Shown: piece by piece, positions 1-5,268 of the stretch
Position numbering within the stretch: the stretch's first letter is position 1
Layout: every line of letters starts with the position of its first letter
DNA from: Desulfovibrionaceae bacterium
Lineage (GTDB): Bacteria; Desulfobacterota; Desulfovibrionia; Desulfovibrionales; Desulfovibrionaceae
Direction: 5' to 3'
NCBI GenBank assembly: GCA_009783115.1
Contig: WRHT01000109.1
Span: 1 to 5,285 of the forward strand
DNA: 5,285 bases
Made by a program: the position numbers and the translations under genes
The notes under the pieces: model-generated
Database searches by the model: none
Told to the model about the DNA's origin: nothing
What the model saw: the letters and a program-made list of their open reading frames with translations, nothing else

Positions 1-955
1 GGTCAAGGATCGCGGCGGCGTCTACGAAGTTTTAAAGCTGGCCGAGAGTCTGGCCATATACGCCGAAAAATTGAAATGGACGGATGATTACGCCAAGCTG
101 GCCGATTCGGAGATGCGCGAGTTTTACAGCCAGTTCAGCCTGAGCATTATTTCAGGTTCCAGCTTGGGCCTTGCTGCGGGCTTGATTGGAAAAGCTCTGG
201 GCTTCAGAGCCATGGCCCATATCTCCGCCGGCACCGAACAATGGAAGAAGGAGGCTCTCCGCGCCGGGGGCATTGAATTGGCCGAACACCAGGGCGGTTA
301 TGAAGAAATGCTGAAGAGCGCTTACGAGGCGGCCCAAAAGGATTCGCGTTGTTTTTTGATCAGCGAGCCGGCTTCTTCCAGGGATATGCTTCTGGGTTAT
401 GCCGTTGCCGGCGTTGAGCTGAAGGAACAGCTCGCCGCCCAGGGCATAGAGGTGAATACGGCGCACCCGCTCTATGTCTATCTGCCCTGTTCCTCTGGAT
501 TGGAGGCTTCCGGTTTATGCCTTGGTCTGAAATTCGTTTTTTTGAATAATGTGCGCTGTTTTCTTGCGGAACCGGTGCATGCGCCGGTAGTCTCCCTGGG
601 GTTGGGCACCGGGCTTTTTGATCATGTCAGCACCCGGGAGATTGGCCTGGACGGCAAGAGCATTGCCTGCGCCATGGCCTACGACCGTCCGTCCAAGCTG
701 ACCTGCCAGGTGCTGCGCAATATCCTGGACGGCTGCGTGACCGTGGATGACAAGGTGCTGCTGCGCCTATTGGCGTTGCTCCGCAAGTATGAACGGATAA
801 AAGTGGAACCGGCGGCGGTGGCCGGGCTCGCGGCCTACATCGTTGTGGCCTATTCAGGTCAGGGCCGCCGCTTCGAACAGGGCACGCATGTCATGTGGTT
901 CAACAGCGGCGGTTTTATGCCCGAGGAAGCCATTCAGGAATATTTTCAGAGCTGA
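1..955 (+). CDS. D-serine dehydratase (DsdA)-like PLP enzyme, 5'-truncated, with altered cofactor-binding motifs
   Basis: The reading frame is open from base 2 with no start codon, so the gene begins upstream of the window; a TTG at 71 is internal. The 317 visible residues align by eye with DsdA from its PLP-lysine to its end. DsdA is a cytoplasmic fold-type II PLP enzyme that converts D-serine to pyruvate and ammonia; the E. coli protein has 442 residues. Visible matches are VKDRGGVYEVL (DsdA: IKARGGIYEVL, so Lys2 at bases 5-7 would be the Schiff-base lysine), DDYAKL, FYSQFS, WKKEALRAGG, LLGYAVAG, YVYLPC, FLAEPVHAP and MPEEAIQEYF. Three cofactor contacts differ. STGNLG is SGSSLG (residues 51-56), GVGGGPGG is SSGLEASG (164-171), and ATGGG is FNSGG (300-304). 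The frame is intact and neighbouring blocks are conserved, so a frameshift is unlikely. Membership of the DsdA family is fairly certain. D-serine dehydratase activity is doubtful; it may be a paralogue with another substrate or a non-catalytic relative. Confidence 0.85.
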   Translation, partial: VKDRGGVYEVLKLAESLAIYAEKLKWTDDYAKLADSEMREFYSQFSLSIISGSSLGLAAGLIGKALGFRAMAHISAGTEQWKKEALRAGGIELAEHQGGYEEMLKSAYEAAQKDSRCFLISEPASSRDMLLGYAVAGVELKEQLAAQGIEVNTAHPLYVYLPCSSGLEASGLCLGLKFVFLNNVRCFLAEPVHAPVVSLGLGTGLFDHVSTREIGLDGKSIACAMAYDRPSKLTCQVLRNILDGCVTVDDKVLLRLLALLRKYERIKVEPAAVAGLAAYIVVAYSGQGRRFEQGTHVMWFNSGGFMPEEAIQEYFQS

Positions 956-2349
956 CCCCAGGCCTCGCGCTGGAGCATGGCCTGCTCCCGGAACATGGCC
1001 GCGCCGTCCAGGCAGCGGCAGCCATGTCCGGACGCCGCCTGTAAAAAGGCGCTGGGACTGCCGTATGAAAGATCCATGGCCGTGCCTCCCCGGCTGAAAG
1101 GGACAACGGAAAAGTCAAAATCCAAATCCAGGGGCAGGGCGTTGATTACCAGGTTCGCCCCCTTGGCCTGTTCCAGCTTTTCGTAAGGCAGGGGCGGCGT
1201 TTTGGCCGGAATGGCTTTCCCGGCGCTGCGGTTGAAAACCAAAAGGCTTCCGCCGTATTCGTTTATCTCCTTTTCCAGAAGCAGGATTAGGGAGCGGGCC
1301 GCCCCTCCGGCCCCCAGGATCACCGTTTTTTCCCCACGGATGTTTACACCGGCCAGACGCAGGGCGCGCAAGGCTCCTTCCCCGTCCGTATTTGTCCCGG
1401 CATAGCCATGTTTTTGGCGGATCAGGGTATTGGCCGCCCTGGAGGCCAGAACGGTTTTATCCGCCTGTGCGAGCAAGGGCAGTATCGCTTCCTTGTGCGG
1501 CATGGTCACGCTCAGGCCGCTCACCCCCAGGCGGTGCAGCAGCTCCAGGGACTCGGGCAGCTCTTCTTTGGTGATTTTCCATTTGACGTAAACGGCTTGG
1601 TCGCCGTTTTTCAGGTTCAGGGCGTTGTGCAGGATGTGCCCCTGGCTCTGCTCCACCGGGTCGCCCAATAATCCATATACCCTGGTCTCTGGCGTGAGCC
1701 GATCAAAGTTGTAAACTTGGCGCAAGGCCAGGGCTGGAATTTGTCCGGGGGCGGATGATTCTTCCACCGGGCAGTAACAGAAACCGCAGTGATACACCGG
1801 GGCCAGGATGCGCGTATTCTCCCCGGCCCGGCCCATGGCGATGCCCAAGACTTCCGGGGCGTTGCGCTTGCAAAAAGCCAGGAGGCGCAGGGCGTCCAGG
1901 GAGTTTTTAGCCAGGGTCGCGATTTTATAGATGGCTCCAGGAGCCTTGCCGCGCATGGAGTCCAGCATTCCGTCCAGGTTTGCCGGGGTGGAGGTGAAGT
2001 CATGCCGGGAGAGGATCAGGCGCGTGCCTGGAGACAGGGAACGCAGAAAGGCTATATCCTTCGTCTCCATGGAGGCTTCCAGGTCCAGGTAGGCCGGCCG
2101 GAGGCGCGCCAGCATAGCCAGATCCCGCAAGCGTTTTTTTTCATCCCCCTGGTAACTTCCGCCTTCTTCCCGGCGGCGCAGCGTAAAGATGCAGGGCCGG
2201 GGAGGGCGCAAGGCGGCCAGTTCCCCGGCCCGGAAATCCTCCAGGGCGTCCAGGCGCAGTTCCAGCAAATCGTAGAGCGCGGCATCCAGAACGGCCAAAG
2301 CCTCCCGTAGTCCGGCCAGGGTCTTTTTTTGCAGTACGCCGATAATCAC
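946..2349 (-). CDS. aroDE: Bifunctional 3-dehydroquinate dehydratase (type I) / shikimate dehydrogenase
   Basis: This 467-residue fusion would catalyse two successive cytoplasmic shikimate-pathway steps: 3-dehydroquinate to 3-dehydroshikimate, then NADPH-dependent reduction to shikimate. Residues 1 to about 215 are a type I (Schiff-base) dehydroquinase. It shows LELRLD (30-34), the catalytic His in SRHDFTSTP (His116), the Schiff-base Lys in YKIA (Lys142), and the substrate Arg in MGRAGENTR (Arg180). Residues from about 222 are shikimate dehydrogenase. It shows GDPVEQSQGHILHN (229-242), SVTMPHK with catalytic Lys286, AANTL (305-309), GTNTDGEG with Asp322, the dinucleotide loop LGAGGAAR (345-352), FNRS (372-375) and a C-terminal MFREQA. 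The usual SxS shikimate-binding motif has Ser235 but Gly237. Fused enzymes of this order are known in plants and chlamydiae. The start is GTG, four bases after the stop of the upstream DUF465 gene, with no good ribosome binding site, so translational coupling is likely. It is last in the minus-strand cluster. Confidence 0.93.
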   Translation of the reverse strand: MIIGVLQKKTLAGLREALAVLDAALYDLLELRLDALEDFRAGELAALRPPRPCIFTLRRREEGGSYQGDEKKRLRDLAMLARLRPAYLDLEASMETKDIAFLRSLSPGTRLILSRHDFTSTPANLDGMLDSMRGKAPGAIYKIATLAKNSLDALRLLAFCKRNAPEVLGIAMGRAGENTRILAPVYHCGFCYCPVEESSAPGQIPALALRQVYNFDRLTPETRVYGLLGDPVEQSQGHILHNALNLKNGDQAVYVKWKITKEELPESLELLHRLGVSGLSVTMPHKEAILPLLAQADKTVLASRAANTLIRQKHGYAGTNTDGEGALRALRLAGVNIRGEKTVILGAGGAARSLILLLEKEINEYGGSLLVFNRSAGKAIPAKTPPLPYEKLEQAKGANLVINALPLDLDFDFSVVPFSRGGTAMDLSYGSPSAFLQAASGHGCRCLDGAAMFREQAMLQREAWGQL

Positions 2350-2353
2350 GGAA

Positions 2354-2593
2354 CTATTTGTTTTTTTCCTCGTTCTTTTTATAACGGTCTAAAATCGCTA
2401 CTAATTTAGTTTTGCCTTCGAGTTTTTGTTTCTTGAGCTCGCGCGCCTGCCGTTCTTCGGCCGGGGTTCTGAAGCTTTTATTTTCCAGCTTTTCCAACTG
2501 TTTTTCAAATAATTTATGTTCTTCCCACAAGGACCGCAATTCTTCATCTTCAGGAGCGTATTTTTCCAGTAAACGCATTTCCGGCGCATCCAT
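2354..2593 (-). CDS. Small DUF465 (YdcH-like) protein
   Basis: A 79-residue, highly charged, probably all-helical cytoplasmic protein. Residues about 22-68 fit the DUF465 pattern: LWEEHKLFEKQLEKLE, a short polar turn (NKSFRTPAEE), then the hallmark LKKQKLEGKTKL (53-64) ahead of a short C-terminal helix. It probably forms a helical hairpin or coiled coil; the molecular function of DUF465 proteins is unknown. The ATG at 2591-2593 has a strong ribosome binding site, GGAGGT at 2603-2608, nine bases upstream. The gene sits 28 bases after the YggU gene and four bases before aroDE, so its translation may feed ribosomes into aroDE. It is visibly more A/T-rich than its neighbours, which its Lys and Glu content largely explains. 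Confidence 0.82.
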   Translation of the reverse strand: MDAPEMRLLEKYAPEDEELRSLWEEHKLFEKQLEKLENKSFRTPAEERQARELKKQKLEGKTKLVAILDRYKKNEEKNK

Positions 2594-2602
2594 GACAGTA
2601 TT

Positions 2603-2608
2603 ACCTCC
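2603..2608 (-). promoter_or_regulatory. Strong ribosome binding site of the DUF465 gene
   Basis: GGAGGT on the minus strand, nine bases before the ATG. It is the best Shine-Dalgarno match in the minus-strand cluster. It matters because aroDE just downstream has a GTG start and no clear site of its own. Confidence 0.75.
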
Positions 2609-2621
2609 GTTTATACGTTAA

Positions 2622-2948
2622 TTACATCTTCGCGGCGGACCAAGCGGAGATCCCGCTCCAGTCCGGTTTTTGCCCGGCGGACAGAAATAGTTTTTTCTTT
2701 CGGCTTTTTGCTCCGGCCACCAGGAGCAATCCCTCCCTGCCGATGTCCAGGGTTTTGGCCATGAAGCCCAACAGGGCTTCATTGGCTTTATTATCCACGG
2801 CCGGAGCGGTCAGACGGATCTTCAGCCGTTCGCCCTCGCAGCCGCACAAGGCGTTTTGTTTTGCGCCCGGCAGCACCTTGATCAGCAGATACCATCCCTC
2901 CGTGGAAGCGATGATAAAAGGCTGTGCAGGGACGGTGTTTTCCGGCAT
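2622..2948 (-). CDS. YggU / DUF167 family protein
   Basis: A 108-residue protein of the DUF167 (YggU) family, small alpha/beta proteins of unknown biochemical role. The diagnostic run is present: KVLPGAKQNAL (24-34, family pattern V.PGAk.naI), RLTAPAVDNKAN (45-56, family pattern ltAPPveGkAN, here with Asn in place of the usual Gly), and GAKSRKKKL (79-87, usually G..sR.K.v.i). Length is close to the family norm of about 95-110. The ATG at 2946-2948 has AGGA at 2957-2960, eight bases upstream, and this site overlaps the stop codon of yggT. It lies ten bases after yggT. The yggT-yggU order also occurs in E. coli (yggS-yggT-yggU), but no yggS is visible here. Family assignment is secure; function is not known. 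Confidence 0.88.
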   Translation of the reverse strand: MPENTVPAQPFIIASTEGWYLLIKVLPGAKQNALCGCEGERLKIRLTAPAVDNKANEALLGFMAKTLDIGREGLLLVAGAKSRKKKLFLSAGQKPDWSGISAWSAAKM

Positions 2949-2958
2949 GGCCTGTTTC

Positions 2959-3264
2959 CTAGTAACGCAGATTGCGCGCGAATTCGGCCAAGGAGCTGAC
3001 CAGGGCCATATTGATGAATTGCAGGGCCAGGATGATGATCAGCGGTGAAAAGTCCATGCCCCCGGCATACACAAAGGGCAGTCTCTTGCGCACCTGGTAC
3101 TGTACTGGTTCAGTCAGGGCACGCAGGGCGCGCACTATGGGGTTATAAGGGTCCGGCCTGACCCAGGTGATCACGGCCGCGATGATCACCACCCAGGTGT
3201 ATATAGTGATCAGGCTGCCCAGAATGAGCGCCACAGCGGATAAAATGTTGGCAAGTAACAGCAT
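2959..3264 (-). CDS. yggT: YggT family integral membrane protein
   Basis: 101 residues with two hydrophobic stretches. One spans about residues 2-35 (possibly one long or two short segments, ending ITWVRPDPYNP). The other spans about 73-92 (SPLIIILALQFINMALV). The central signature is typical of YggT: WVRPDPYNPIVRALRALTEPV (34-54), then a basic patch VRKRLPF and GGMDFSPL (68-75). Proteins of this family lie in the inner membrane and have been linked to osmotic stress, septum-related functions and photosystem assembly in different organisms; no single biochemical activity is established. The frame extends further upstream, but the ATG at 3262-3264 is chosen because AGGAG lies just before it and the protein then starts at the first membrane segment. 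It begins 20 bases after the HAD gene and precedes the YggU gene. Confidence 0.88.
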   Translation of the reverse strand: MLLLANILSAVALILGSLITIYTWVVIIAAVITWVRPDPYNPIVRALRALTEPVQYQVRKRLPFVYAGGMDFSPLIIILALQFINMALVSSLAEFARNLRY

Positions 3265-3284
3265 GTCCGCTCCTTTGCGGTATT

Positions 3285-3938
3285 TCAATTTTCCGGCGCC
3301 CGTTCCAGGGCCAGGCCGGCGCGCAGGGTGCTGAAATCGTTTATATGCGCCGCGGCATCCAGGTTCCGGTTTTTGAACGCCCAAAAAGGCATTTTTGCGG
3401 CGGCGGCGGCCTGGGCGTCCACCAGGCTGTCTCCGAGGTAGGCCACCTCTCCGGGCCGCATCCTCCAGGCCTTCAATACCTGCAAAAGTCCGTCCGGGCT
3501 TGGCTTGGGCATGGAGTTGGAGGCGGTTTGCACCGGGGAGAAATATCCTTCCAGATTAAAACGGGACAACAGGCTGTCCAGGGGGGAAACCCGGTTGGTG
3601 CATACCGCCAGGGCGACCCCTCCGGCCCGCAGCCAGTCCAGCAGGGGGATCAATCCCTCTGTGGGACGCAACAGGTTGTAATAGTCCACATATCGTTCCA
3701 GGCCGTCCAGGGCCCTGTTCAGCGCCTCCGGCCTGCGCGCGGGGTCAATGCTCCGGAAGATGTATTCCAGGGCCTGGGAGTAAGTGGCCATGTGCGCGTA
3801 TTCTTCCTCGTCCCGGTCCAGGGGCGGCAGTTCCGCCCTGGAGCGCAGGGCGTTGTAAAAGGTGATATTGGCGAGGCGCGAGTTGATCAACACGCCGTCA
3901 CAATCAAAAATAATGCCGCGCGGTCCGGAATAAGCCAT
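3285..3938 (-). CDS. HAD-superfamily phosphatase, phosphoglycolate phosphatase-like
   Basis: 217 residues, a normal length for a Gph/PGMB-type HAD hydrolase. All four motifs are present. Motif I is IIFDCDGVLINS (9-20), with nucleophile Asp12 and acid/base Asp14. Motif II is CTN (Thr114). Motif III is SMPKPSPDGLL (Lys145). Motif IV is YLGDSLVDAQAA (Asp170, Asp174). A helical cap would occupy about residues 20-90. Such enzymes are Mg-dependent cytoplasmic phosphatases of small phosphorylated metabolites. The substrate cannot be read from sequence: phosphoglycolate, a sugar phosphate or a nucleotide are all possible. The start is the ATG at 3936-3938, preceded seven bases earlier by AGGGCG (3946-3951) inside the upstream gene; an upstream in-frame extension lacks family similarity. 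Only two bases separate it from the preceding gene's stop, so the two are probably co-translated. Confidence 0.88.
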   Translation of the reverse strand: MAYSGPRGIIFDCDGVLINSRLANITFYNALRSRAELPPLDRDEEEYAHMATYSQALEYIFRSIDPARRPEALNRALDGLERYVDYYNLLRPTEGLIPLLDWLRAGGVALAVCTNRVSPLDSLLSRFNLEGYFSPVQTASNSMPKPSPDGLLQVLKAWRMRPGEVAYLGDSLVDAQAAAAAKMPFWAFKNRNLDAAAHINDFSTLRAGLALERAPEN

Positions 3939-3940
3939 AA

Positions 3941-4756
3941 TTACGCGCCCTGGCCCGTGAAGCCGTAAACCAGGATCGGGCGGCCTTCTTTTTTGCCCCG
4001 GCCTGTGCCGGATCCCGGCGGCAGTCTCCTCAGAGGGGCGTGCGCCCAAGCCAGGCGTTCCATGAAGTTTTCCGGCCAGGCGGCTAAATCCTGGCGCAAG
4101 TCCTCGGGAAGAGGGCGCAAAAGCCCTTCTTCGAACAGGGCTTCCCCCAGTTGCCGGTGCGCGCTAAGGATCAAGGCTTCCGGGGGCAGAAAGGCCGCCA
4201 GGGCTTCCAGCAATATCGCCCAGTTATAGTCCGGGGCGTGTTCTCCAGCGTCTTTACGGGTATCCTCCGGGGGAGGCTCGCCTTCGCCCAAGGTTTGCCG
4301 CAACCGGGCCTCGCCCGCCCGCACTTCGCCTTCCAGGGCGTTCAGGGCCAGGATATTTTCTTCATGATCCCAGGCCAGGAGGAGGAGCTTCTGCGCCTGC
4401 CGCAAATCCTCAGGGTTTGCCGGAGGGGGGCGTTTTCCGGGATTTTTCCCGTCAGCGGTAAAGTCCTCCAGGGCCAGGATTTCATCTTCCGGCAGGCGCG
4501 ATGGCGCAGTCCCTCCGGCAGACCTGTCTTTGAGCCGGCGTTCCGGGGCAAGACGCAAGCCCAGTTCCAGCAGTTCTTCCAGTACCTTGGTGGCCTCGGT
4601 TGGGGAAAAGGGAAGGTTTTCGGGCTGAAAAAAGCGTCCGGTTTTTTCTTCAGCCGGCAGGGGCAGGCCGGGACAAAGGAAGCGCACTTCATCGGGCATG
4701 GCTACCGGAAGCAGCGCCGGATGTAAGGTGGGGGCATATACAACGAGTTTGCGCAT
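3941..4756 (-). CDS. Unrecognised 271-residue protein, first gene of the minus-strand cluster
   Basis: I do not recognise this protein. From the ATG at 4754-4756 it has 271 residues, starting MRKLVVYAPTLHPALLP, followed by a possible beta/loop segment (VRFLCPGLPL, 24-33). Next come a Leu/Glu helix (ATKVLEELLELGLRLAPE, 55-72) and a Pro/Gly-rich linker (about 100-115). A long predicted helix follows (about 116-157, including AWDHEENILALNALEGEVRA), then an acidic Pro-rich linker (158-176). A helical C-terminal part with NWAILLEALAAFLPPEAL (178-195) ends in ILVYGFTGQGA. No signal peptide or membrane segment is seen, so it is probably cytoplasmic. The clean long frame and tight link to the HAD gene support a real gene. 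The start is uncertain. ATG 4775-4777 and TTG 4766-4768 are in frame, and the TTG has AGGA at 4777-4780 with eight-base spacing, the best site of the three. Confidence 0.72.
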   Translation of the reverse strand: MRKLVVYAPTLHPALLPVAMPDEVRFLCPGLPLPAEEKTGRFFQPENLPFSPTEATKVLEELLELGLRLAPERRLKDRSAGGTAPSRLPEDEILALEDFTADGKNPGKRPPPANPEDLRQAQKLLLLAWDHEENILALNALEGEVRAGEARLRQTLGEGEPPPEDTRKDAGEHAPDYNWAILLEALAAFLPPEALILSAHRQLGEALFEEGLLRPLPEDLRQDLAAWPENFMERLAWAHAPLRRLPPGSGTGRGKKEGRPILVYGFTGQGA

Positions 4757-4818
4757 TATGGTTTTCAATTTGTTCATCCTAGCCGGAACAGGAGGATAAG
4801 GCAAGCGTTCTTTATTGT

Positions 4819-4847
4819 TTGACTTGGCGGCTGGAGGAAGGTATATC
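4819..4847 (+). promoter_or_regulatory. Predicted sigma70-type promoter for tatA
   Basis: TTGACT at 4819-4824 matches the -35 consensus at five of six bases. It is followed after 17 bases by TATATC at 4842-4847; an overlapping TATCAT at 4844-4849 gives a better -10 match but a 19-base spacer. Initiation would fall near 4853-4857, leaving a leader of about 55 bases before the tatA ATG. No comparably good promoter is visible on the minus strand for the divergent cluster. Confidence 0.5.
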
Positions 4848-4857
4848 ATGCGCCATA

Positions 4858-4877
4858 GCCGTGCGGCGGCGCGCGGC
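4858..4877 (+). other. GC-rich hairpin in the tatA leader
   Basis: GCCGTGC at 4858-4864 pairs with GCGCGGC at 4871-4877, giving seven pairs including one G-U wobble, around a six-base loop (GGCGGC). It lies almost at the predicted 5' end of the tatA transcript and about 18 bases before the ribosome binding site. It is not followed by a T-run, so it is not a terminator. A role in stabilising the mRNA is possible but inferred. Confidence 0.4.
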
Positions 4878-4908
4878 CGTCAAGCATCAGTCAAAAGGAT
4901 GGCGATTT

Positions 4909-5109
4909 ATGGCCCCAAGCATGACCCAACTTCTTGTAATATTGCTGGTGGTGGTGATTATCTTCGGCGCCAAGAAACTGCCCGAGATCGGCGGGGGGTT
5001 GGGCAAGGCCATTAAAAATTTTAAACGGGCCACCCAGGAGCCGGATGAAATAGACGTTACCCCCCAGGCCCAGAAGAAAGCGGCGGCGGAAGAGGATAAA
5101 AAGAGCTGA
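4909..5109 (+). CDS. tatA: Twin-arginine translocase subunit TatA
   Basis: 66 residues with the TatA layout. A short N-terminus is followed by one membrane helix (about residues 7-19, [14 protein letters not shown]), the conserved FG hinge (19-20) with [12 protein letters not shown], an amphipathic helix KAIKNFKRA (33-41), and a short acidic/Lys-rich tail ending EEDKKS. TatA oligomers in the inner membrane form the passage for folded proteins with twin-arginine signal peptides, together with TatC and often TatB. The polar Gln7 ahead of the hydrophobic run matches the polar residue found there in E. coli TatA. The ATG at 4909 is chosen because AAGGAT lies at 4895-4900; a second ATG at 4921 is possible, and a longer upstream frame has no TatA similarity. 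The short tail and the FGAKKLPE sequence favour TatA over TatB. No other tat gene is in the window. Confidence 0.92.
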   Translation: MAPSMTQLLVILLVVVIIFGAKKLPEIGGGLGKAIKNFKRATQEPDEIDVTPQAQKKAAAEEDKKS

Positions 5110-5133
5110 GTCCGGGCGGCGCTGAGATTACGG

Positions 5134-5181
5134 AAAAAAAACGAGGGTCACGATTGTGCATCGTAACCCCCTGAATTTTTT
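5134..5181. terminator. Bidirectional intrinsic terminator between tatA and tRNA-Pro
   Basis: GGGTCACGAT (5145-5154) pairs with ATCGTAACCC (5160-5169) around the loop TGTGC, giving nine pairs and one C-A mismatch. On the minus strand the hairpin is followed after three bases by eight Ts (As at 5134-5141), a strong terminator for the tRNA transcript. On the plus strand six Ts (5176-5181) follow after six bases, a weaker terminator for tatA, whose stop codon is 35 bases upstream of the stem. Confidence 0.8.
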
Positions 5182-5256
5182 GGTCGGAGTGAGAGGACTC
5201 GAACCTCCGACATCATGCTCCCAAAGCATGCGCGCTGCCACCTGCGCCACACTCCG
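5181..5256 (-). tRNA. tRNA-Pro (anticodon UGG), CCA encoded
   Basis: On the minus strand the 76 bases fold into a complete cloverleaf. The acceptor stem CGGAGTG/CACTCCG is perfect. The D arm contains GGCGCAGGTGGCAGCGC, and the anticodon stem GCATG/CATGC is perfect with anticodon loop TTTGGGA. The variable loop has five bases, and the T arm is GGAGG-TTCGAGT-CCTCT with one G-U closing pair. The anticodon TGG lies at 5221-5223, so it reads proline CCN codons, chiefly CCA and CCG. The discriminator base is A, followed by CCA in the gene at 5181-5183. Confidence 0.96.
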
Positions 5257-5262
5257 CCCTTA

Positions 5263-5268
5263 ACTATA
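5263..5268 (-). promoter_or_regulatory. Possible -10 element of the tRNA-Pro gene
   Basis: TATAGT on the minus strand, five of six matches to the -10 consensus, ends six bases before the mature tRNA 5' end. The matching -35 would lie at or beyond the window edge and cannot be assessed. Confidence 0.35.

Noticed and set aside
491..514. Compensated frameshift as the cause of the missing glycine-rich loop in the DsdA-like gene
   Set aside because: Conserved residues flank the segment directly in the same frame (YLPC before, LGLK after) with the expected spacing. Two nearby compensating shifts would be needed, and the other two altered motifs lie in separate places.
1789..2310. 173-codon open frame on the plus strand opposite aroDE
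   Set aside because: Its product is Gln/Gly/Arg-rich with no recognisable domain, and the opposite strand carries clear AroD motifs throughout. It is a shadow of high-GC coding sequence.
3345..3968. 207-codon open frame on the plus strand opposite the HAD gene
   Set aside because: No family similarity and Gln/Val/Gly-rich composition typical of antisense reading; the minus strand has all four HAD motifs.
4151..4726. 191-codon open frame on the plus strand opposite the unrecognised protein
   Set aside because: Considered because the minus-strand gene is itself unrecognised. The minus-strand frame is longer, covers the whole interval, links tightly to the HAD gene and has a sensible Leu/Glu helix pattern, while the plus-strand product is rich in Gln/Phe/Gly and looks antisense.
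946..4756. Frequent CCAGGG-type words on the plus strand, resembling a dispersed repeat or uptake motif
   Set aside because: On the coding strand these read GCCCTGG, which fits common Ala-Leu and Leu-Glu/Asp codons (GCC, CTG, GAx) in these proteins. They have no extended shared flank and no regular spacing.
5181..5256. tRNA-Pro as an integration site of a mobile element
   Set aside because: No integrase, no duplicated tRNA 3' end and no foreign-looking genes are visible in the adjoining sequence.
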